Positions 26,401 through 34,574 are shown, numbered from the stretch's first letter. The stretch is DNA of 64,000 nucleotides from Solwaraspora sp. WMMA2056 (GCF_030345095.1 NZ_CP128360.1:4774001-4838000); one strand, 5' to 3'. Numbers and translations are program-made. Notes: a model not told the origin generated them from the letters alone.

Positions 26401-27894
26401 GAGGGCGCCGACGGTTGGGAACTGCTGGCCGAACTGCCGTTCGAACCGGGACGTGGCTTCCACGCGGTGCTCGGCTCCTGCCCCGACGGGGCGACGATCA
26501 GCGTCAAGGGCGCACCCGAAACCGTACTGCCCCGGTGCGCGACCTGGCGGCGCGACGGCGAGGTGGTCCCGTTGGACGACACCGGCCGCCGCGAGATCGA
26601 CGCCGCGATCGACCGGCTCGCCCACGACGGGCTGCGGGTGCTGGCGGTGGCCGGTCGGACCGCGTCCGGCCGGCGCGACCTCGACGACGACCGGGTCGGC
26701 CAACTCGAACTACGGGGGCTGCTCGGACTCGCCGACCCGCCCCGCGACAGCGCCGCCGCAGCGATCGGGCGGCTCCGCCAGGCCGGCATCGCCGTGGTGA
26801 TGCTCACCGGCGACCATCCGAGCACCGCCGAGTCGATCGGTGCGCAGCTCGGCCTGCTCAACGGCAGCGCCGTGGTCACCGGGGCCGAGCTCGACGCGGC
26901 CGGTGCCGACGAGCTGGCCGATCTGGTGTCGCGTACGGCGGTCTTCGCCCGGGTCAGCCCAGCGCACAAGGTCGCCGTGGTGCGCGCGCTGCGTCAGGCC
27001 GGCCGGGTCGTCGCGGTCACCGGCGACGGCGCGAACGACGCCCCCGCGATCCAGCTCGCCGACGTCGGCATCGCGCTGGGCGACCACGGCACCAGCGCCG
27101 CCCGGCAGGCCGCCGACATGATCGTGGTGGACGGCCGGATCGAGAGCATCGCCGAGGGCGTGACCGAGGGCCGGGCGATGTGGATCTCGGTACGGGAGTC
27201 CCTCGCGCTGCTGCTCGGCGGGAACCTGGGCGAGATCCTCTTCTCCGTACTGAGCTCGCTGCTGTCCGGACAGCAGGCGCTCAACCCCCGGCAGATCCTG
27301 TTCGTCAACCTGATGACCGACCTGCTCCCGGCGATCACCGTCGCCGCCCGTCCACCGCGCCGACGTACCGCCGACGAGCTGGCCCGCGAAGGGCCGGAAT
27401 CGTCACTGGGCGCGAGCCTGCACCGCGAGGTCGCGCGGCGGGCCGCAGCGACCGCGCTGGCCACCACCGGCGGCTGGCTGGCCGCCCGGTTCACCGGCAC
27501 CCCCGCGCGGGCCAGCAGCGTCGCGCTCGCCAGCCTGGTCGCCGCGCAGCTGGCCCAGACCGCCGTCGCGGCCAAGGGCGACCCGATGGTGCTCGCCGCC
27601 GCCGGCGTCTCGATGGGCGCCCTCTTCGGGGTGGTGCAGACCCCGCTGGTCAGCCACTTCTTCGGCTGCCGGCCGCTGGGGCCGGTCGGCTGGTCCATCG
27701 TCGGTGGATCGGCGGCCGCCGGCGCCGCGTTGGGTCTGCTGCCGTTGGAACGCATCGACCAGCTCCGGCGTACCCGGTTGGGCCGGCTCACGGTCGACGT
27801 CGCCCGCCGCAGCCGCGACCTGCGGCCCCGTCGGACGGTCCGGCCGGTCCGTCGACTCACGCCGACCGGCGCCGATGCCCCGCAGCCGGTCTGA
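23401..27894 (+). CDS. ctpI: CtpI-like giant P-type cation ATPase
   Basis: At 1497 residues this matches the oversized mycobacterial CtpI/CtpH type, about twice the length of normal P-type pumps. Residues 20-90 resemble a metal-binding HMA fold without the CxxC pair, and a long cytoplasmic-like region follows to about residue 600. The pump core has TGES at 773-776, the phosphorylation motif DKTGT with aspartate 929, an HAD-type hinge TGDGANDAP from residue 1207, and membrane helices around 690-720, 850-900 and 1270-1450. It moves an unknown cation using ATP. A near-perfect GGGAGGTGA ribosome binding site precedes ATG 23401. DUF1345 overlaps its 3' end. Confidence 0.87.
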   Translation: MLERPAATVRSVRRHRMAHARHAWAYDGHAHLEVSTDDHGQVVADVAELEQALQSVDGVRWAAWNGALCRMVVRFDPEVLGGSRLIAALTRAEQQVAPRATGTTHVDSGTGNMVSLAGDLIGAGVGALGKVLRLPAMPNEIAALPAAFEHVPQLRAWLRRALGPVGADLGQALFSTAVAAASQRPLTSLTDAVLRASLIAEDAAYHDVWARRVHELHPDADASRAPVLPPPTRPRPLPDGPIEQYAQRMSTMTLVAAGILTVLPGGRQRAARVTAVASPRSARTGRDAYAGQLGRTLARHGVVVREAAALRRLDRVDTVVVDASVLLTGRTLITAVVTVSGTEEQARQQATRLVDTGAGRGTAGCNDGWALTPPHRLHRPVPADALDRVGAGPTGNGAAPDVLALTRDGELIALVRAEAELDPQAEALTAAARRVGRLLIAGRASAGRNPASGSSGSALARRCQADGTVASGSKLAASVRTLQQAGHGVILVAARNDVALAAADCGIGVIRTAARRPPWGAHLICAPGLETAWLVLEATALARSVSAASAQRAMIGSLAAAALGVLDGTQRGAARSLLIDNVAGLVNLALGHRAARDLGHRPTPAPATDTPWHTMPVEEVFDRLDAGPDGLSEAQARQRRTEQGERTETDTTRGLWQAAAEELDTPLTGPLAAGAGVSAITGSTVDALMVLSVIMANALLAGAQEVTAGRALRRLLSAGALRVRLRRGGEQRVGPAEDLVVGDLICLEPGDSVPADCRLVTANGLEMDESNLTGESTPVAKSADRTGATDLADRTSMVYAATTVAAGTATAVVVATGRSTEAGRSTDQVRDEAPRGGVQARLRQLAAASVPTALAAAAATLGSGLLRGRLGESVGSSVALAVAAIPEGLPFVATAAQLSASKRLSRHNVLIRDPRAMEALGRVDVICFDKTGTLTQGAIQLQAVCDGRQTEPVDALGHGHRHILAAALRATPVPDGDQRLPHPTDQAVVDGGHRAGVGIREGADGWELLAELPFEPGRGFHAVLGSCPDGATISVKGAPETVLPRCATWRRDGEVVPLDDTGRREIDAAIDRLAHDGLRVLAVAGRTASGRRDLDDDRVGQLELRGLLGLADPPRDSAAAAIGRLRQAGIAVVMLTGDHPSTAESIGAQLGLLNGSAVVTGAELDAAGADELADLVSRTAVFARVSPAHKVAVVRALRQAGRVVAVTGDGANDAPAIQLADVGIALGDHGTSAARQAADMIVVDGRIESIAEGVTEGRAMWISVRESLALLLGGNLGEILFSVLSSLLSGQQALNPRQILFVNLMTDLLPAITVAARPPRRRTADELAREGPESSLGASLHREVARRAAATALATTGGWLAARFTGTPARASSVALASLVAAQLAQTAVAAKGDPMVLAAAGVSMGALFGVVQTPLVSHFFGCRPLGPVGWSIVGGSAAAGAALGLLPLERIDQLRRTRLGRLTVDVARRSRDLRPRRTVRPVRRLTPTGADAPQPV

Positions 27895-28540
27895 GCCACG
27901 CCGGGTCGGCGCCCGGCACCCGCCCTGGCAGCTGGTGGCGCTCGCCGGTCTCGGCGTCGGGGTGGCCGTCGGCGTGGCGGTGACCGGGCCGACGTCGCTG
28001 GGGCCGCTGGTCGGCTGGGGCGTCACCGCTGGCGGCTACCTGGCGTGGCGGTGGCCGGTGATCTGGCGCAGCGACGCCGCGGCGACCGCCCGCGCGGTCG
28101 ACCAGGTCGATCCCGGCCGGATCCTCGCCGACGTGGTGCTGCTCGGTGCGGCGGTGGCCAGCCTGCTGGCGGTGGCGGCGCTGCTCGGCGCACCGCAGGT
28201 CGCCCACGACCCGGCTGGCACGCTGCACATCGGGGTGAGCGTCGGCACCGTGGTGCTGTCCTGGGCGGTCATCCACGAGGTGTTCACCGGACGCTACGCC
28301 CGCCTGTACTACGGGAGAGGTCAGATCGGCGGCATCGACTTCCACACCAACGAGCCGCCCCGGTTCAGCGACTTCGCCTATCTGGCGTTCACCGTCGGCA
28401 TGACGTTCCAGGTCTCCGATCCTCAGCTGACCAGCAGCGCGATGCGGCGCAGCGTACTGGGCCACGCGATGTTGTCGTTCCTGTTCGGCGCGGTCATCCT
28501 CGCGGTGCTGATCAACCTCATCGGCAGCCTGGTGCGCTGA
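27875..28540 (+). CDS. DUF1345 membrane protein
   Basis: The 221-residue protein, from ATG 27875 overlapping the ctpI end by 20 bp, has about five hydrophobic spans (about 18-38, 40-60, 82-105, 112-135 and 195-218). The DUF1345 signature is clear: SWAVIHEVFTGRYARLYY followed by FSDFAYLAFTVGMTFQVSD. DUF1345 proteins are predicted inner-membrane proteins of unknown function. The overlap with the pump gene indicates translational coupling, so it may help the ATPase. Confidence 0.85.
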   Translation: MPRSRSEPRRVGARHPPWQLVALAGLGVGVAVGVAVTGPTSLGPLVGWGVTAGGYLAWRWPVIWRSDAAATARAVDQVDPGRILADVVLLGAAVASLLAVAALLGAPQVAHDPAGTLHIGVSVGTVVLSWAVIHEVFTGRYARLYYGRGQIGGIDFHTNEPPRFSDFAYLAFTVGMTFQVSDPQLTSSAMRRSVLGHAMLSFLFGAVILAVLINLIGSLVR

Positions 28541-28583
28541 GGGGCACGACGCGGATGGGGTGGTCGACGTGGTCGGCGGTGCC

Positions 28584-29153
28584 TCAGGCGGCCCGGCTGA
28601 CCTGGCTCTCGAACCGCTTGCGCAAGGTGTCCGCGCGGCCCGGGTCGGTGAACCCCTTGAACGACTGCTCCACGAACTCCGCCGGCATCATCGCCTCGAC
28701 CTGGGAGCGGAAGTCCTCGTCGAGGGCGGTGACGGTGATCTGCGGGGGATCGGTCAACTGCGCGACGATCGGACCGGCGTTCATCCGCGACAGCATGTAC
28801 GGCGTGCCCGGGGTGCCGGTGGCACAGAGGTAGTAGCCGTAGGCGGTCGCGGCACCGCTGGCGGTGGCCGGTTCGTCGATCTTCCAGACCTCGGCCGTAC
28901 ACAGCATCCGCTCGTCCGGATTCACCTCGTGGCCGTGCGCGGCGTGCTCGTCGCTGGTCGACTGCTCAATCGTCACCGCGATCCGCGCCGCCGCGTCCGC
29001 ACGTGCCTGGCCCTCGGTCAACGTCGGTGCGGCCACCGCCGTCGAGTAGTAGAAGCCGACGCCGAGCAGCGCCAGCGCCAGCGCCTCGGGCAGCAGCCAC
29101 CAGGAGCCGGACCGACGCCGCCGGACCAGCGATGAATCGACATCTCTCGACAC
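28584..29153 (-). CDS. Membrane-anchored protein of unknown function
   Basis: The 189-residue protein has a basic N-terminus (RRRRSG), one membrane span (about 19-40) and an external or cytosolic domain with no signature known to me. It contains two cysteines (MLCTAEVW, YYLCATG) that could pair in a periplasm-like space, and a C-terminal helical segment rich in charged residues. GTG 29153 has a GACACT hexamer 6 nt upstream, as in other leaderless starts here. It lies 49 bp downstream of the NuoF-like gene on the same strand, so it may belong to that redox operon. Confidence 0.65.
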   Translation of the reverse strand: MSRDVDSSLVRRRRSGSWWLLPEALALALLGVGFYYSTAVAAPTLTEGQARADAAARIAVTIEQSTSDEHAAHGHEVNPDERMLCTAEVWKIDEPATASGAATAYGYYLCATGTPGTPYMLSRMNAGPIVAQLTDPPQITVTALDEDFRSQVEAMMPAEFVEQSFKGFTDPGRADTLRKRFESQVSRAA

Positions 29154-29202
29154 CCTTGCAGTGTCGCAGGTGAGTGCCGGGAAGAAAAGCTACGTCGACC
29201 CG

Positions 29203-30684
29203 TCAGTGGCCGCTCTTGCCCTCGCTGAGCCGCAACGCCAACGCCGGACAGACGTTGACCGCCTTGCGGGCACCCGGCTCCAGCCACACCGGCACCGGAC
29301 TGGACGGAAAGGCCGGGTACCCGTTGGCGTCCAGCCGGATGTACTCCGGCACCACGTGCGCGCAGAGCCCATGGCCGTCGCAACGGGTCCAGTCCACGCT
29401 CAGCCGTTTGGTGCCACCGGACGGCGCGTCCACCGGCAACGGCAGGATGCCCTTCACCGGCTTGCCGCAGCCGTCACCGCCAGCATGCGCGGCGAGGTCC
29501 TCGGCGAAGACGTCCAGCGCTGAGATCGCGAACCGCGAGGTGCCGTCCGGATGGCTGCACGCCCCCCGGCCCTTGATCACACTCGCGGCGGCCCGGACCG
29601 CGTCGACCGCGGCGCTGCCGATGACCAGCGAGTCGATGGTGCGGGCCATGTCGGGCAGGCCGAGCCGGCACGGCCCACACTGACCGGCGGACTCGCCCGC
29701 CATGTAGTGCACCACCCGGGCGACCTCGCCGAGTGGGCAGGTCCCCTCCCCCAACGGAATGGTGATCCCGGCACCGAGGGTGCCGCCCACCTTGGTGAAG
29801 CCCTTGCGGGAGACCTCCACCGTGGCCACCGCCTCCGGCGTGATCCACTTACCGTGGTACCCACCGATCAGCAGGCCCGGTCCGACCGGCGCCTCACACA
29901 ACTCCAGGATGTCGCGCAGCGGCGTGCCGGTCGGGCACTCGACCACCGCCGGACGGGCGGCCGACCCGCCGATGGTCAGCAGCACCGTACCGGGCTCGTC
30001 GGGCAGGCCGACCGCGCAGTACTCGTAGGGGCCGAGCCGGGCGGCGACGGCCAACTGCGAGAAGGTCTCCGCGTTGGACAGCAGGGTGGGCAGGCCGGAC
30101 ACGCCGGAGTCGCTGGCCCGGACCTTGACCCCGGGCGGGATGTGCGGCAACCCGTTGATGCCGCGGACCAGCGCACCACCCTCGCCGGAGATGAACCGGT
30201 GCGGCACCGTGACGATGCTGGTCGGTACCGGCATCCGCCGTTCCGCCAGGGCCGCCGACAGCGAGCCACCACCGACCCCGTCGTCGGCCACCCCGATGAC
30301 GATCTCCTCGGCCTCCAGCGCGAACGCGGCGAGCGCGGCACCGTCGAGGATCAAGTGCGGGGCCCGGGTGAGCAGCACCTTGTCCTTCCAACTGGCCGGC
30401 TCACCCTCGGTCGCGTTGACCACGACGACCACCGGCTTGTCCTGCTTGTCGGCCGAATCGACGACCGCTTTGACCTTGCGGTGGAACGGGAATCCGGCCC
30501 CGCCGCGGCCCTTGAGATCGATCGCCTCACCGAGGCGCATCAGATCGTTGACCGACAGCGGCCCCACACCTCCGTGCACCTCTTCGTGTGCCCGCAGGTC
30601 CATTCGACCGAACTCCTCGAACCCGGCGGTCAGCCGGGGCGGGCCGACGGTCGCGACGGGAGGAACGGTCGTCGTCGCCCTCAA
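29203..30684 (-). CDS. NuoF-like flavo-iron-sulfur oxidoreductase with C-terminal ferredoxin
   Basis: The 493-residue protein has a NuoF/HoxF-like FMN and NAD(P)H-binding half (GRGGAGFPFHRK near residue 58, NATEGEPASWKD near 90), an SLBB segment (VECPTGTPLRDILELC), and the N3-type cluster region ESAGQCGPCRLG plus a later GACSHPDG cysteine. The first cysteine of the usual C-x2-C-x2-C is alanine, so the cluster has at most three cysteine ligands here. The last 75 residues are a single-cluster ferredoxin with RCDGHGLC and NVCP (C-x5-C-x-n-C-P). It starts at TTG 30684 overlapping the cytochrome b stop, behind AGGAGAGG. It should pass electrons between NAD(P)H and the membrane partner; direction unknown. 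Confidence 0.8.
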   Translation of the reverse strand: MRATTTVPPVATVGPPRLTAGFEEFGRMDLRAHEEVHGGVGPLSVNDLMRLGEAIDLKGRGGAGFPFHRKVKAVVDSADKQDKPVVVVVNATEGEPASWKDKVLLTRAPHLILDGAALAAFALEAEEIVIGVADDGVGGGSLSAALAERRMPVPTSIVTVPHRFISGEGGALVRGINGLPHIPPGVKVRASDSGVSGLPTLLSNAETFSQLAVAARLGPYEYCAVGLPDEPGTVLLTIGGSAARPAVVECPTGTPLRDILELCEAPVGPGLLIGGYHGKWITPEAVATVEVSRKGFTKVGGTLGAGITIPLGEGTCPLGEVARVVHYMAGESAGQCGPCRLGLPDMARTIDSLVIGSAAVDAVRAAASVIKGRGACSHPDGTSRFAISALDVFAEDLAAHAGGDGCGKPVKGILPLPVDAPSGGTKRLSVDWTRCDGHGLCAHVVPEYIRLDANGYPAFPSSPVPVWLEPGARKAVNVCPALALRLSEGKSGH

Positions 30685-32327
30685 TTCGCCTCTCCTCGTA
30701 GCTGGGTCCAGTAGTCCTCGTCGGTGTCGTCGGCCGCACCACGGCGACCACGGGTGCGGCGGCCGGCAGATTCGGCCGCCGCAGCCCGCTGGGCGCGGCG
30801 GGATGCCAGGTCGACCAGCGTCGGGGTGTCGTCACCCGGCGGGTAGTCGTCGATCTCCCGACCGACCGGCGCCTGCGCCTCGGCCCGCCGGCGGGCCGAC
30901 CGGCTACGGGCCGGCTCGGCCGAGACCGGACGGTCGTCGAAGCGGCCACGTGGCCCGGCTCCGGAGACCGGACGGTCGTCGGCGAACCGGCTGCGCGCAC
31001 CCGCGCCGGAGACCGGACGGTCGTCGGCGTACCGGCCCCGGGAGCCGACCGGTTCCTCCGCCCGCCGGCTGTCGTAGCCACGGTCGTCGTAGTCGCGCTC
31101 GTCGTCGGCGTAGCGGCGACGGGCGCCGTCCGGCTCGGCCTGGCGCCGACGCTCGGCGTCGTCGCTGTAGCGCCGTCGCGACCCGGTGTCGTCGTCGGCG
31201 TACCGGCCCCGGCCGGCGGGTTCCTCGTCCCGCCGGTCCCGGTCGACGGCGTCGCCGCGACCGGTCGTGCCACGCCGGGCGGCGGGACGGTCCTCGGCGT
31301 ACCGGCCGCGGCCGTTGTCCTCCTCGCGGGGTGCGTCGATCTGCCGGTACGCCCGGGTCGGCTCGGCCACGGACGACCGGGCGGCCGGCTGCGGCACCTC
31401 CGGTACCCGGTACCGGTCAGCTGAGCGGCCGGCCGATCCGCGCCCGGCGCCCGCCTGCGCCCAGGAGTCGATCATGTCGACCGGACGGTCCCCGAAGGAG
31501 CCGAACCGGGCGGTCGCCGGTTCCAGGCTGACCCCCTCGTCCCGGCTGCCCCGCCGCCGGCTCGACGAGGAGCGGGAGTCGTCGGCCATCTTGCCCACCG
31601 GCTTCATGGACGTCCCGGTGGCCTGCGACACGAACGGCTTCTTCTTGCCCACCCCGGTCGCGAAGCGGACCAGCAGCCCGATGACCACCATCAGCACACA
31701 GCCCAGGTAGCTGAGCGTCACCCAGGTCGCCGGCGGCCGCCCGGCACCGAGCCCGTGGGTGATGCCGATCGGCCAGGCCACGTACGCGCCGCTGTGCAGG
31801 GCCCGCCAGAGCCACGGCGGGCCGACCCCGACCCAGCGGGCCCGGGCCAGGCCGGTCCAGAGGATCGCGAACATCAGGTACGCCGCGAAAGTGCCGAGCC
31901 CGACGTAGACGGCCTGGCCACCACCGAGGAACGGGATGAACGCCCCCACCGCCGAGACGGCACCCGTGGTGATCTGGGTGACGATGTGCAGCACCAGAAA
32001 GACGATCGCCATGATCCCGGTGGTCCGGTGCGCCGACTGCAGCAGCACCCGGTGCCGGGGCAGCAGCACGATGCGGTCGGTCGCGGCCAGCCCGATCATC
32101 ACGGTGAGACTCAGCGCCACCAGCGCGAAGACGCCACCGAAGAAGTCCAAAAAGAAGAACGTGTAGACGTAGGCCACCCGGCCCGCCGACGTGAGCATCG
32201 CCAGTGCCCAGAAGACCGCCAGGACCGATGCCGACAGAATCAGGACCGACAACCGCGACGGCTGCCGTCCGCCGGCGAGTTCGGGCCTGGGTCCGGCGGG
32301 TCGCTGGTTCTGGTTCGTCCGCGCCAT
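30681..32327 (-). CDS. Ferric-reductase-like cytochrome b with disordered charged tail
   Basis: The 548-residue protein starts at ATG 32327 behind GAGGAG. Residues 25-225 form six membrane spans with two histidine pairs: H-x13-H in SAHRTTGIMAIVFLVLHIV and H-x12-H in LHSGAYVAWPIGITHG, which fits bis-haem ferric reductase-like domains. After GKKKPFVSQ (about 235) the remaining 310 residues are a low-complexity tail dominated by R, D, G and Y, with repeats of GRYADDRPVSGAG type. No flavin or NAD domain is attached; the translationally coupled NuoF-ferredoxin protein can supply it. The tail might bind a partner or cluster the protein. Confidence 0.82.
   Translation of the reverse strand: MARTNQNQRPAGPRPELAGGRQPSRLSVLILSASVLAVFWALAMLTSAGRVAYVYTFFFLDFFGGVFALVALSLTVMIGLAATDRIVLLPRHRVLLQSAHRTTGIMAIVFLVLHIVTQITTGAVSAVGAFIPFLGGGQAVYVGLGTFAAYLMFAILWTGLARARWVGVGPPWLWRALHSGAYVAWPIGITHGLGAGRPPATWVTLSYLGCVLMVVIGLLVRFATGVGKKKPFVSQATGTSMKPVGKMADDSRSSSSRRRGSRDEGVSLEPATARFGSFGDRPVDMIDSWAQAGAGRGSAGRSADRYRVPEVPQPAARSSVAEPTRAYRQIDAPREEDNGRGRYAEDRPAARRGTTGRGDAVDRDRRDEEPAGRGRYADDDTGSRRRYSDDAERRRQAEPDGARRRYADDERDYDDRGYDSRRAEEPVGSRGRYADDRPVSGAGARSRFADDRPVSGAGPRGRFDDRPVSAEPARSRSARRRAEAQAPVGREIDDYPPGDDTPTLVDLASRRAQRAAAAESAGRRTRGRRGAADDTDEDYWTQLRGEAN
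30917..31040 (-). repeat. Tandem coding repeats in the tail of the cytochrome b gene
   Basis: The segment encoding DRPVSGAG-type units is repeated about three times with near-identical bases (common block GACCGGACGGTCGTC on the plus strand), spaced 50-60 bp apart. It produces the RxRF/YADDRPVS repeats of the disordered tail. Copy number may vary between strains. Confidence 0.7.
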
Positions 32328-32639
32328 ATGCTCCTCGATCTCCCGCTCGGTGCCACCCACACCTGCGGCGCTCCGCGCTGTGTGCCCGGATCGCCGTCAG
32401 TATCCTGCCCTCGGCTTGGCGCCGGGAGAAACCGTACCGCTTCCCGGTTGTTTCACCCGCTCCAGTGCCCGTCCCTCAGCATCTACGTACCGGAGGCGTC
32501 GGCGGATGAACGGTGCCGCAATTTGATTGCGGCCTGGCCGCTGCGCCGGAATCATCCCGCTAGTTCCCGGTCGGATCCTGCCGCCTGACGCTGCGGAGAT
32601 GACCCGATGTGATTGCTTCATCACCAGGAATCTTCAGTG
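32328..32639. other. Upstream region of the cytochrome b operon
   Basis: No gene is supported here. The region precedes the minus-strand redox operon and follows the terminator of the repeat-protein gene, so it should contain the operon promoter. A moderately AT-rich patch near 32510-32640 is the likely promoter end; I cannot pick -35 and -10 boxes with confidence. Confidence 0.4.
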
Positions 32640-32690
32640 GAAATTAAGATGCCCCTCCAGCGCCGCGAGGAGTGCGGCACCGGAGGGGCC
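32640..32690 (-). terminator. Intrinsic terminator after the duplicated-domain secreted protein
   Basis: On the minus strand, GCCCCTCC/GGAGGGGC arms (32683-32690 and 32652-32659) enclose an inner GCCGC/GCGGC stem with a 7-nt loop, and the hairpin is followed by ATCTTAATTT. This is one of the few hairpins in the window with a T-rich tail. A second hairpin, GGTTCCCG/CGGGAACC at 32692-32715, lies just before it. Confidence 0.75.
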
Positions 32691-32732
32691 GGTTCCCGGG
32701 TGAGCGGCGGGAACCCGTTCGTGACGGTCGGT

Positions 32733-33584
32733 TCAGCTCTGCAGCTGGCAGGTCGCGAGCGACTCCAGGCCGACCGGCCGGTCACCCTGACGGCCGATCG
32801 AGATCGCGATCCGCTCCAACGCCGCGATCCGCTTGTCCTCCAGCGGCCCGAGGATCGCGAGGTTGACGAAGTTCGGACCACCCTGACCCTGGCTGCTGAC
32901 CAGCCGCGCGTTCGCCTCGTCGATCTGCGTCTGCAACTGCTGCAGGTTCCGGTCCACCTCGGCCCGCGCCGCCGCCGGAACCGCCGGCAACCGGTCGGCC
33001 ACGCTCGGGCAGACGATCGTGCCGGCACCGGTGTTGGCACCGTTGCCGTTGTTGCCGGCGGGCGCCTGCGTCTGGGCAGGTGCCGCAGGCGCGGCGGGCA
33101 GGTCAGCGGCGGCACCCCCGCCGGCCGCCGAACCGGCTACCAGTTGGCAGGTCGCGAGCGACTCCAGGCCGACCGGCCGGTCACCCTGACGGCCGATCGA
33201 GATCGCGATCCGCTCCAACGCCGCCGTCCGCTTGTCCTCCAGCGGCCCGAGGATCGCGTTGTCGACGAAGTTCGGACCACCCTGACCCTGGCTGCTGACC
33301 AGCCGCGCGTTCGCCTCGTCGATCTGCGTCTGCAACTGCTGCAGGTTCCGGTCCACCTCGGCCCGCGCCGCCGCCGGAACCGCCGGCAACCGGTCGGCCA
33401 CGCTCGGGCAGACGATCGTACCGACATCGGCCGAACTGGAGGTGTCGGCCGACGCCAGGCCGAGTCCTGCCCCCATGATGACGGCGGCCAGACCGACCGT
33501 GCCGGCGATCTTCCAGCGCCGTGAGTTCAACGGCGAGGCAGCGTCCGGGTGGTCCACCTTACGGCGGGGAGCACGGGAATACAT
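32733..33584 (-). CDS. Secreted protein with two near-identical 94-residue domains
   Basis: The 283-residue protein has an N-terminal signal sequence (basic stretch, hydrophobic core about 27-45, ending LGLASA). Two domains follow, about 55-150 and 190-282, each beginning GTIVCPSVADRLPAVP and ending ESLATCQL, joined by an alanine/proline/glycine-rich linker. Each domain has one cysteine near either end, suggesting a disulfide that closes a helical hairpin. The copies differ at only three residues (DN against NL, T against I). I recognise no known family; the secreted protein at 55804-56436 has a similar short cysteine-bounded helical segment. Confidence 0.75.
   Translation of the reverse strand: MYSRAPRRKVDHPDAASPLNSRRWKIAGTVGLAAVIMGAGLGLASADTSSSADVGTIVCPSVADRLPAVPAAARAEVDRNLQQLQTQIDEANARLVSSQGQGGPNFVDNAILGPLEDKRTAALERIAISIGRQGDRPVGLESLATCQLVAGSAAGGGAAADLPAAPAAPAQTQAPAGNNGNGANTGAGTIVCPSVADRLPAVPAAARAEVDRNLQQLQTQIDEANARLVSSQGQGGPNFVNLAILGPLEDKRIAALERIAISIGRQGDRPVGLESLATCQLQS
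32742..33023 (-). repeat. Copy 1 of a 282-bp intragenic direct repeat
   Basis: This segment encodes the C-terminal domain of the secreted protein and is about 97-98% identical by eye to 33141-33422; I count roughly seven differences. Confidence 0.9.
33141..33422 (-). repeat. Copy 2 of a 282-bp intragenic direct repeat
   Basis: This segment encodes the N-terminal domain of the secreted protein. Near-identity of synonymous positions with 32742-33023 points to recent duplication or gene conversion rather than ancient duplication under selection. Confidence 0.9.
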
Positions 33585-34163
33585 GGGACTGACAACCCAA
33601 CCCTTCTGGGGACAGCTGCCGGTAGCCGCGCCGCTCGATCGACGGCGTCCCGGGGGCCGTTCGGCCCGTGTCCGGATGACGCCCCGAGCGTGGGGTCACC
33701 GGACACTGTCGGAATGTTTCGGTGAGTCGTCGACGGTTTCCGCCGGGTCTCGACCATGCATACGGTGGCCCCACAGGGACGGTTCAACACCGCCCGGTGG
33801 ATGTTGCGCGGATTTTCCCGCCGCCCCGATCCAGCGAGGCCCGACCGATCGACACAGGCGAATCATCGTGCGATCAGCGCCACACCCGGTCGACGGCGTC
33901 ACGGCGCGACAGGCGGCGGGGCGGTCAACCGGGGCAAGATTAGGTGGGGCGACGCAGCCGACTCTTGCGGGAGACCGACGTTAAGGCGCGCCGCCCCGGC
34001 TGCACACCCTACTCCCGCACCCTGCGAAAAGGATCGCTGGACGCGCTGTAGCGGACTAGCAATTGCTTGGGCGACCAGCCGGTGGCCGTTGCGTCAGTGA
34101 GTCGTCACTCAGCGACGGGCCCCGCCGCGCCGCTGCCGGACGCCCGGGCCCGACGGTGCGACA
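33585..34163. other. 579-bp intergenic region without a supported gene
   Basis: This divergent gap separates the secreted repeat protein (minus) from the PPOX-family gene (plus). I see an inverted repeat GCGGGAG (33967-33973)/CTCCCGC (34012-34018) with 38 nt between arms, and a short AGTGA-GTCG-TCACT near 34098-34111. The first resembles an acceptor stem in length but the enclosed span is too short for a tRNA. Frames in the region lack ribosome binding sites and family signatures. Confidence 0.4.
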
Positions 34164-34574
34164 ATGCCCCTGATGAGCACCTCGGAATCCTGGTTCAGCG
34201 ACGCACTGGTCGACTTCTGGCGCGAGCGACATCTGTGCACGCTCACCACCCTGCGCCGCGACGGCACCCCGCACGTCGCACCGGTCGGGGTGACCGTCGA
34301 CCCGGACACCGGCACCGCCCGGGTGATCACCTCCGGCGGATCCCGCAAGGCCGCCCACGTGCGGGCCAGCGGAGCCGACGGTGCCCGGGTGGCGGTGTGC
34401 CAGGTGGACGGGGCGCGGTGGTCGACGCTGGAAGGCATCGCCCGGGTCCACGACGACCCGCAGACCGTACGGGACGCGGAGCAGCGCTACGCCCAGCGGT
34501 ACCGGGTGCCACGCCCCAACCCCCAGCGGGTGGTGATCGTGATCACGATCACCCGGCGGCTCGGCAACGTCTGA
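34164..34574 (+). CDS. PPOX-class, probably F420-dependent, flavin-fold oxidoreductase
   Basis: The 136-residue protein has the split-barrel fold of the pyridoxamine 5'-phosphate oxidase superfamily: LTTLRRDGTPHVAPVGVTVD near residue 27 and the later ARWSTLEGIARVHDDP strand pair. In actinobacteria these short forms usually bind F420 (or FMN, or haem) and carry out low-potential reductions; the cofactor cannot be fixed from sequence. ATG 34164 has GACGGT 6 nt upstream, fitting the leaderless pattern seen nearby; ATG 34173 is an alternative. It precedes the cobalamin genes but is separated from cobL by 127 bp with its own promoter. Confidence 0.78.
   Translation: MPLMSTSESWFSDALVDFWRERHLCTLTTLRRDGTPHVAPVGVTVDPDTGTARVITSGGSRKAAHVRASGADGARVAVCQVDGARWSTLEGIARVHDDPQTVRDAEQRYAQRYRVPRPNPQRVVIVITITRRLGNV

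Noticed and set aside
33967-34018. 7-bp inverted repeat GCGGGAG/CTCCCGC resembling a tRNA acceptor stem
   Set aside because: The whole span is 52 bases, with no T-arm or anticodon arm; it is too short for a tRNA.
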